28,685 nucleotides of DNA. It comes from Fragilaria radians. Taxonomy: Eukaryota > Bacillariophyta > Fragilariophyceae > Fragilariales > Fragilariaceae. The notes beneath the pieces are model-generated. The model worked only from the letters and a program-made list of their open reading frames with translations. It was not told the origin of the DNA and did not search any database. A program made the translations under genes and the position numbers. The stretch's first letter is position 1; the number at the start of each line of letters is the position of its first letter. The stretch covers positions 1 through 28,685 of the forward strand of contig CAAAJI010000620.1 of NCBI GenBank assembly GCA_900642245.1. The letters are read 5' to 3'. Shown here one piece after another: positions 23,544 through 28,685 of the stretch.

Positions 23544-24935
23544 ATGTGGCAGATCCGCAAGCCAATGCCGACCGCCTCGGCGCCCGACGAACAGTCGGAG
23601 ATGACAAGCGAGCAGCAGCGGCTGGTCACCGTCGGCGATGCCGGCGCGTTCGAAAAGCGCGATGTTCATACCGACCTCAAGGTCCAGTTGCACCAGCAGC
23701 TGCTGGACCTGATCAATCTTTCCGCGCTCGAGAAATATTCGCGGGACCAGATTGAGGAGGAGGTCGGCGACATCGTCCGCGAGCAGCTGGCGAAGCAGAA
23801 CCATGCACTGAACCAGGTCGAGCGGCGGCAGCTTGTGTCGGACGTGCTGGACGAGTTGCTGGGTCTTGGCCCGCTCGAACCGTTGCTCAAAGATCCGACA
23901 ATCACCGACATCCTGGTGAACGGCTGCAATAACGTGTTCGTCGAGCGCTATGGCGTGCTCGAGCCGAGCCCGATCCGGTTCAAGGATGAGCGCCACCTGC
24001 TGCGTATTATCCAGAAGATCGTGTCGGCCGTTGGGCGGCGCATCGACGAGTCTGCCCCGATGGTCGATGCGCGACTTGCCGATGGCAGCCGCGTCAACGC
24101 GGTCGTTCCGCCGCTTGCGATCGACGGCTCGCTGCTGTCGATCCGCAAGTTCGCGCGGGTGCCGATCGGCATGGACCGGCTGGTCGAAATCGGCAGCGTT
24201 CCGCCCGCCATTGCCGAGGTACTCAAGGCCGTCGTGGCATCGCGCCGAAACGTCCTGATTTCGGGTGGTACCGGGTCGGGCAAGACGACCATGCTGAACG
24301 CGATGTCCGCCTTCATCGACGTGCGCGAGCGGGTCGTTACGATCGAGGATTCGGCCGAGCTGCAATTGCAGCAGCGGCACGTCGTGCGCCTCGAGACCCG
24401 GCCGGCCAATATCGAAGGCAAAGGCGAGATTACCCAGCGGCACCTGGTCAAGAACGCGCTTCGCATGCGGCCTGACCGGATCATCGTCGGCGAGGTCCGC
24501 GCCGGTGAGGCGTTCGACATGCTGCAGGCGATGAACACCGGTCACGATGGATCGATGACAACGGTTCACGCCAACAATCCGCGGGACTCGCTGTCACGTG
24601 TCGAGCAAATGATCGGCATGAGCGGAATCGACATTCCGGCGCGTTCCGCCCGTAACCAGATCGCATCGGCGATCAACATCGTGATCCAGGTTAGCCGCCT
24701 GTCCGATGGCCGGCGCCGGCTGACCAGCCTGTCCGAATTGACGGGAATGGAAGGCGACGTCGTCACCATGCAGGAGATTTTCCGCTTCCGCCAAAGCGGC
24801 ATGAGCGCCGACGGTCAGGTGATCGGCAAGTTCGAGGCGACCGGCATCCGACCGCGATTCCTCGATCACGCCATGTCGCACGGCGTGCAATTGTCGCCTG
24901 AGCTGTTTCGGCCGGAAACGAGACTGGATCAATGA
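23544..24935 (+). CDS. cpaF: Tad pilus motor ATPase CpaF/TadA
   Basis: A 463-residue type II/IV secretion ATPase that drives pilus assembly from the cytoplasm. The N-terminal part contains HQQLLDLINLSALEKYSRDQ (50-69) and LGPLEPLLKDPTITDILVNG (108-127). Walker A is GGTGSGKT (241-248), the Asp box is VVTIEDSAEL (264-273), Walker B is DRIIVGEVRAGEA (311-323) with E317, and the His box is GHDGSMTTVHAN (333-344). All key residues are present. ATG 23544 has GGAG 8 bases upstream. The frame is open far upstream inside cpaE, but only the part from 23544 has CpaF features. It overlaps tadB by ATGA. Confidence 0.97.
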   Translation: MWQIRKPMPTASAPDEQSEMTSEQQRLVTVGDAGAFEKRDVHTDLKVQLHQQLLDLINLSALEKYSRDQIEEEVGDIVREQLAKQNHALNQVERRQLVSDVLDELLGLGPLEPLLKDPTITDILVNGCNNVFVERYGVLEPSPIRFKDERHLLRIIQKIVSAVGRRIDESAPMVDARLADGSRVNAVVPPLAIDGSLLSIRKFARVPIGMDRLVEIGSVPPAIAEVLKAVVASRRNVLISGGTGSGKTTMLNAMSAFIDVRERVVTIEDSAELQLQQRHVVRLETRPANIEGKGEITQRHLVKNALRMRPDRIIVGEVRAGEAFDMLQAMNTGHDGSMTTVHANNPRDSLSRVEQMIGMSGIDIPARSARNQIASAINIVIQVSRLSDGRRRLTSLSELTGMEGDVVTMQEIFRFRQSGMSADGQVIGKFEATGIRPRFLDHAMSHGVQLSPELFRPETRLDQ

Positions 24936-25933
24936 CCGAAAGCTGGCTCCGGGCCCTGTTCCTCGCGTGTATATTCGGTGCCGTGCTATTGGCGGTTGAA
25001 GTGCTCGTCGGCTTTATCGCAAGCAAGCGAACACACGGAAATGCCATCAATCTTCGCCTGAAGATGATCGGTCAGGGCCGTCGGCGCGACAAAACGATGA
25101 AATTGCTGCGTCGCTCGACCAGTGCGCTTCCGACCGGCCTGCCGCCCGTAATCGAGAAGTTCGCCAGGCGCCTCGAGCTTCTGCTCGTCCGGGCACAGGT
25201 GACCGTTCCAACGTCGCGCCTCTTGCTTGGCTTGCTGCTGGCACCGCTAATCGTGTTCTTCCTGGTCCTGCTGTTGATGCTCGCAACCGGCACGCCAATT
25301 GCCTTCGGGCGTCTGGTGCTGGTCGGCGCCTTCTCTACAGCGGCAGGCGGGCTCATTCCGATCATGGTCCTGCAATATTTTGCAAACCGGTCGCGAAAGA
25401 AGATCCAGGATCAATTTCCGGTCGCGATCGACGTATTCGTGCGCGGTTTGCGAGCCGGCCATCCGGTGGCCGCGGCACTTGACCTGTTGACCGTGGAAAT
25501 GCCCGATCCGATCGGCAGCGAGTTCGGCATTGTGGTCGACGAGGTGACCTATGGCGCTGATCTTCGCGATGCGCTTCACGCGATGGCCGAGCGCTGGGAT
25601 CTCGACGACATGCGGATGTTCGTGGTGTCCCTGTCGGTCCAGAACGAAACCGGTGGCAACTTGGCCGAGATCCTGGAGAATTTGTCGACGGTAATACGCG
25701 AGCGCGCATCGATGATGATGAAGGTCCGGGCCTTGTCCAGCGAGGGCCGAATGACCGCACTCATGCTGACCATTCTGCCGGTCTTCGCCTTTGTATCGCT
25801 GTTCTTGCTCAGCCCGGAATTCTACCTGGACGTAGCGGATGATCCTGCCTTCGTGCCCGGCTTCGTCGGGATGTTGCTTTCTTACGGCATCGGGGTCCTG
25901 TGGATCCGGAAGCTCGTGGATCTGAAGGTGTAG
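24932..25933 (+). CDS. tadB: Tad pilus platform protein TadB
   Basis: A 333-residue inner-membrane protein with a type II secretion F (T2SSF) domain. Membrane segments lie near residues 8-28, 96-140 (two), 275-295 and 307-325. The F domain begins around 165 (QDQFPVAIDVFVRGLRAGHPVAAALDLL) and continues through VDEVTYGADLRDALHAMAERW and FVVSLSVQNETGGNLAEILENLSTVIRER, all typical. It forms the membrane platform with TadC and is driven by CpaF. ATG 24932 overlaps the cpaF stop by 4 bases. tadC begins 5 bases after its stop. Confidence 0.95.
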   Translation: MTESWLRALFLACIFGAVLLAVEVLVGFIASKRTHGNAINLRLKMIGQGRRRDKTMKLLRRSTSALPTGLPPVIEKFARRLELLLVRAQVTVPTSRLLLGLLLAPLIVFFLVLLLMLATGTPIAFGRLVLVGAFSTAAGGLIPIMVLQYFANRSRKKIQDQFPVAIDVFVRGLRAGHPVAAALDLLTVEMPDPIGSEFGIVVDEVTYGADLRDALHAMAERWDLDDMRMFVVSLSVQNETGGNLAEILENLSTVIRERASMMMKVRALSSEGRMTALMLTILPVFAFVSLFLLSPEFYLDVADDPAFVPGFVGMLLSYGIGVLWIRKLVDLKV

Positions 25934-25938
25934 CGCGG

Positions 25939-26913
25939 ATGATGGATCTCCTCTCCGACAATCCGCCACTTCGGTACCTGCTCCTGTTCGCATTGTTCGC
26001 GGTTGTCAGCGCATTTGCCTATCTCGTCGCATCGGGGATCAATGCTCGCCAGTCCGCTCGCCGCCGACTGGTCGAAGATGGCGCGGGCGGTGCAATCCAG
26101 GGATTCGGGTCACTGCGCTCCGACAAATCGGAAGGCACCTGGCTCAAACTGGTGGAGAATATCGAGAAGGCCGGGCTCTCGCTCGTCGACACGAAGGACG
26201 ACACGGTTCGCCAACGGCTGATTGCCGCTGGGTACACCACGCCCTTCGCCCCGCGCGTCTATACCCTCGTTCGTTTGGGCCTGGTCGTGCTTCTGCCTTC
26301 CCTGCTCCTGCTATCGTTCTGGCTCGGCGGCTCAACCCCCGGGCTGTTCAAGCTCTATCTCTACCTGATCGGCGCTGCGGCTGTGGGTTTGTACCTCCCG
26401 AGCATCTTCATTCGGGCCAAGGCAGACCGGCGCCAGACGGCAATAATCAACGGATTCCCGGACGCACTGGACCTGATGCTGGTGTGCGTCGAGGCGGGCC
26501 TCGGGCTGGAAGCCGCGTTCGCCCGGGTGGGCCAGGAAATAACCCAGTCGCATCCGCTGCTCGCCGAGCAGATCGGTGCGGTGGTGCTGGAGTTGCGCGC
26601 AGGGCGAAGCCGCGAGGACGCCTTACGTCGGATGGCAGATCGTGCCGGCGCCGACGAAATTCGAGCGTTTGCGACGCTTTTGATCCAGTCGACCAAGCTT
26701 GGGTCATCGGTCGCCACGACATTGCGAATCTACGCATCCGAAATGCGCGAGCGGCGGCGGATGCGTGCCGAGGAAAAGGCGCACCGCTTGCCGGTGCTAT
26801 TGTCGCTTCCGCTGGTTGGCTGCATGCTGCCGGTCATGATCGGCGTGCTTCTCTTGCCCGCTGTAATCAGGACGATCCGAATATTGTTACCGGCGATGGC
26901 CGGGGGGGGCTAG
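25939..26913 (+). CDS. tadC: Tad pilus platform protein TadC
   Basis: A 324-residue inner-membrane protein, the partner of TadB. Membrane segments lie near 12-32, 110-130, 140-160 and 285-312. The F domain shows IINGFPDALDLMLVCVEAGLGLEAAFARVGQEI and LVEL-type VVLELRAGRSREDALRRMADRAGADEIRAFATLLIQSTKLGSSVATTLRIYASEMRERR. The family name is DUF/T2SSF TadC. The start is ATG 25939 or the next codon ATG 25942, five to eight bases after tadB; the ribosome site is weak, so coupling with tadB is likely. The frame is open further upstream but overlaps tadB. The next gene starts one base after its stop. Confidence 0.94.
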   Translation: MMDLLSDNPPLRYLLLFALFAVVSAFAYLVASGINARQSARRRLVEDGAGGAIQGFGSLRSDKSEGTWLKLVENIEKAGLSLVDTKDDTVRQRLIAAGYTTPFAPRVYTLVRLGLVVLLPSLLLLSFWLGGSTPGLFKLYLYLIGAAAVGLYLPSIFIRAKADRRQTAIINGFPDALDLMLVCVEAGLGLEAAFARVGQEITQSHPLLAEQIGAVVLELRAGRSREDALRRMADRAGADEIRAFATLLIQSTKLGSSVATTLRIYASEMRERRRMRAEEKAHRLPVLLSLPLVGCMLPVMIGVLLLPAVIRTIRILLPAMAGGG

Positions 26914-26914
26914 A

Positions 26915-28685
26915 ATGCACAAGGGGGCAAGTTTGCTGGGGGTGAGCGCGATGCTGGCCCTTTCCGCGTGCGGAGAGGATGGTAAGCTGACGATTCGCTC
27001 GACGGGAACGACTTTGTCGCCGCAGGTCAAGCAGTTGGCTTCGAGGGTGGCCGAAGGTCGCTCCCAATTTGCCCTGGGCAATGTCGCCCTCGCGCTTGAG
27101 ACCTTCCGCAAGGCAGTCCGCGAAGAGCCAGACAATATCGACGCAATCATCGGCATCGCGTCCTGTTACGACCGGATGGGGCGCTTCGATGTGTCGCGCA
27201 CGCATTATGAGGCAGCGCTCGCAATTCAGCCGGGGAACGAGCAGGTGCTGTCCGCCTTGGCCGCATCGCTCGACCTTCAAGGAAAGCGGAAGGAAGCGGC
27301 GGCCGTTCGCAACGAGCACCGTCAGCGGCTGGCGGAAACGCGCGAAGCCCCGTCCATTCCTGCAACTGAGCTATATGTGGCCAGGCAATCAGCTACTCTT
27401 GACCTCAAATCAGTCGTGCAGTCGGTGCTGCTTGCTGACAAGGGTCAGCTCGCCCATGAATCCACGGGCGCGATGGTGGCGACTAAGCCCGCCACACCGG
27501 CTGTGCCTGTTCTGCCAACGACAGTGCAATCGCATGTCGCTAGCGAGGTTGCGGCCAAGTCCGACCGCACTCTGGTCACGGAAAAAGGCTCGCCCGCGCC
27601 CCAGCCCTCCAGGCAATCCCTCGTGGATCCGAAACAGGTCGCTACGACTGGCCGCACAGCGGAACCCGTTGTGCGGACTTCGACGCTGGTCGAGGCAAAT
27701 AAGCCCGGACCAAGACTTGAGCGTACATCCCTGGCAGAGGTCAAACTCGTGACCGGAAACGTGCAGTCGAAGCCGATCTCGAAGGCGGTTCAACGGACGG
27801 CCGAGATATCGGCAGTCCGGTTCGTGCCTCTGCATCAGGCGCAAGGCCGCATGCCCATCAGAGTGCTCAATGGCGCCCGCGTCGAACGGCTGGCCGCGAA
27901 TACGCGCATGCTGATGTCGGGTCATGGCTGGAAGAATGTTGCAATTGGAAATGCCACCGCAGTGCATGCGCGCAGTGTCGTCCTCTATCCACAAAGCGCC
28001 CGGCCAGCGGCACAGCGGCTTGCAGCACAGCTTGGAATTGGGAGTGCACTCCGCGCTGGTAGCCGCGAAGTGACCGTGGTCCTCGGCCGCGACGCCGCCG
28101 CACGGGTGGAAGCGCGCGACAAGCTGATGCTTGCGCTTTTGATTGCCGTTGCCATCGCCACCGGTGAGCCCAGCGGACCCGACCTGATCGCCGAGGCCCA
28201 GCACGCGATCAAGGTCGGCAGGCTAAGCCAGGCCGAGACGATGGCGGTCAAGGCCGTTTCGTCTGGCGCCAGCGGGGACTCGCTTGACCGACTACTAGCG
28301 GATCTGGCCTTTGCGGGCGGCCGCCCGGCCCAGGCGCTGGCGCGCTACGAGGCCTTGCTTCTGAAAGCGCCGAACGATCCCATGCTGGCGGAGCGCGCCG
28401 GCATCGCCGCTCTGCAGTTGCGGACGACGGACAAGGCCGCTGCCTATCTCCGCCGCGCGACGGCACTGCCCGGTGGTACCTGGCGGGCGTGGAACGGGCT
28501 CGGCGTGGTGGCCGACTGGAAAGGCGACTGGCCGACCGCCGATCGAGCCTATGCCCGGGCTCGTGCAATGGCGCCGAATAGCGCGGAAATTGCCAACAAC
28601 ATGGGCTGGTCGCTGCTTGTCCGGGGACATTGGGCAGAGGCGATCGCATTGCTCGAAAACGCTGCCGCGCTCGATCCGTCCTCAC
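26915..28685 (+). CDS. TPR-LytR_C-TPR lipoprotein (TadD-like), runs off the window
   Basis: An open frame of at least 590 codons, starting one base after tadC, with no stop before the window end. A lipoprotein signal ends at LALSAC (C19). Residues 40-135 form TPR-like repeats (SQFALGNVALALETFRKAVREEPDNIDAI and YEAALAIQPGNEQVLSALAA). A low-complexity Val/Pro/Thr-rich linker spans about 140-300. Residues 308-395 match the LytR C-terminal domain (MPIRVLNGARVERLAANTR, SGHGWKNVAIGNA, SVVLYP, AAQRLAAQLG). From about 405 a signal-like stretch (MLALLIAVAIATG) leads into a second TPR array (ARYEALLLKAPNDPMLAERAG, GVVADWKGDW, YARARAMAPNSAEIANNMGW, ALLENAAALDP). TadD-type TPR lipoproteins support Tad pilus assembly. 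The second TPR part looks like a separate gene whose start, ATG 28127, lies in frame here, so this may be a natural fusion or a frameshift join. Confidence 0.85.
   Translation, partial: MHKGASLLGVSAMLALSACGEDGKLTIRSTGTTLSPQVKQLASRVAEGRSQFALGNVALALETFRKAVREEPDNIDAIIGIASCYDRMGRFDVSRTHYEAALAIQPGNEQVLSALAASLDLQGKRKEAAAVRNEHRQRLAETREAPSIPATELYVARQSATLDLKSVVQSVLLADKGQLAHESTGAMVATKPATPAVPVLPTTVQSHVASEVAAKSDRTLVTEKGSPAPQPSRQSLVDPKQVATTGRTAEPVVRTSTLVEANKPGPRLERTSLAEVKLVTGNVQSKPISKAVQRTAEISAVRFVPLHQAQGRMPIRVLNGARVERLAANTRMLMSGHGWKNVAIGNATAVHARSVVLYPQSARPAAQRLAAQLGIGSALRAGSREVTVVLGRDAAARVEARDKLMLALLIAVAIATGEPSGPDLIAEAQHAIKVGRLSQAETMAVKAVSSGASGDSLDRLLADLAFAGGRPAQALARYEALLLKAPNDPMLAERAGIAALQLRTTDKAAAYLRRATALPGGTWRAWNGLGVVADWKGDWPTADRAYARARAMAPNSAEIANNMGWSLLVRGHWAEAIALLENAAALDPSS

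Noticed and set aside
27410..28204. 264-codon open frame on the minus strand
   Set aside because: It lies opposite the TPR/LytR_C lipoprotein, which has clear domain motifs. The minus frame has none.
1..28685. CRISPR arrays, insertion sequences and phage genes
   Set aside because: Looked for on both strands; no regularly spaced repeats, no transposase and no phage structural gene was found.

Overview
The window looks like chromosomal DNA from a GC-rich alphaproteobacterium, most likely of the Sphingomonadales. The grounds are base composition, the Tad (Flp pilus) gene order with two tiny Flp pilins, a very short lipoprotein after the secretin gene, a TPR/LytR_C protein after tadC, and many GTG/TTG starts with 4-base overlaps. 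This assignment rests on family recognition; no marker gene is present.

Layout. (1) Bases 1-37 are the 3' end of a tRNA. (2) 143-2746 holds a DUF2569-like membrane protein and a GT-C type membrane glycosyltransferase gene broken by two single-base indels that cancel each other. (3) 2763-14443 is a surface-polysaccharide region. It contains five family-2 type glycosyltransferases or relatives, a DegT-type sugar aminotransferase, an ATP-grasp/HAD fusion protein, two small methyltransferases, a Wzx-type flippase, an RgpF-like protein and a GT87 membrane transferase. The block 6370-8204 (ATP-grasp/HAD plus methyltransferase) is clearly AT-richer than its neighbours and may have been acquired. (4) 14654-15664 is a PAP2 / inositol-phosphotransferase-like membrane protein. 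(5) 15665-16043 is a 379-base gene-free stretch with possible CtrA-type boxes and a structured pilin mRNA leader. (6) 16044-28685 is a Tad pilus operon: two pilins, a double hairpin, cpaB, cpaC, a small lipoprotein, a TadG-like protein, two TadE-like proteins, cpaE, cpaF, tadB, tadC, and a TPR-LytR_C-TPR lipoprotein that runs off the end.

How it works together. The polysaccharide genes would build a lipid-linked glycan containing an amino sugar, export it and decorate it. The Tad genes would make the outer-membrane secretin (CpaC with CpaB and a lipoprotein), the motor (CpaF), the inner-membrane platform (TadB/TadC), a localisation ATPase (CpaE), pseudopilin-like proteins (TadE/TadG types) and the pilins themselves. 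No prepilin peptidase (cpaA/tadV) is present in the window.

The most interesting unexplained signal is the leader of the first pilin gene. Nine bases (15973-15981) are perfectly complementary to the pilin Shine-Dalgarno region (16032-16040), and two further helices nest inside. This is a good candidate for an RNA switch controlling pilin translation. Other points of note are the twin pilins with a C-terminal cysteine loop, the strong hairpins separating pilins from assembly genes, the ATP-grasp/HAD fusion, and an apparent gene fusion at the right end.
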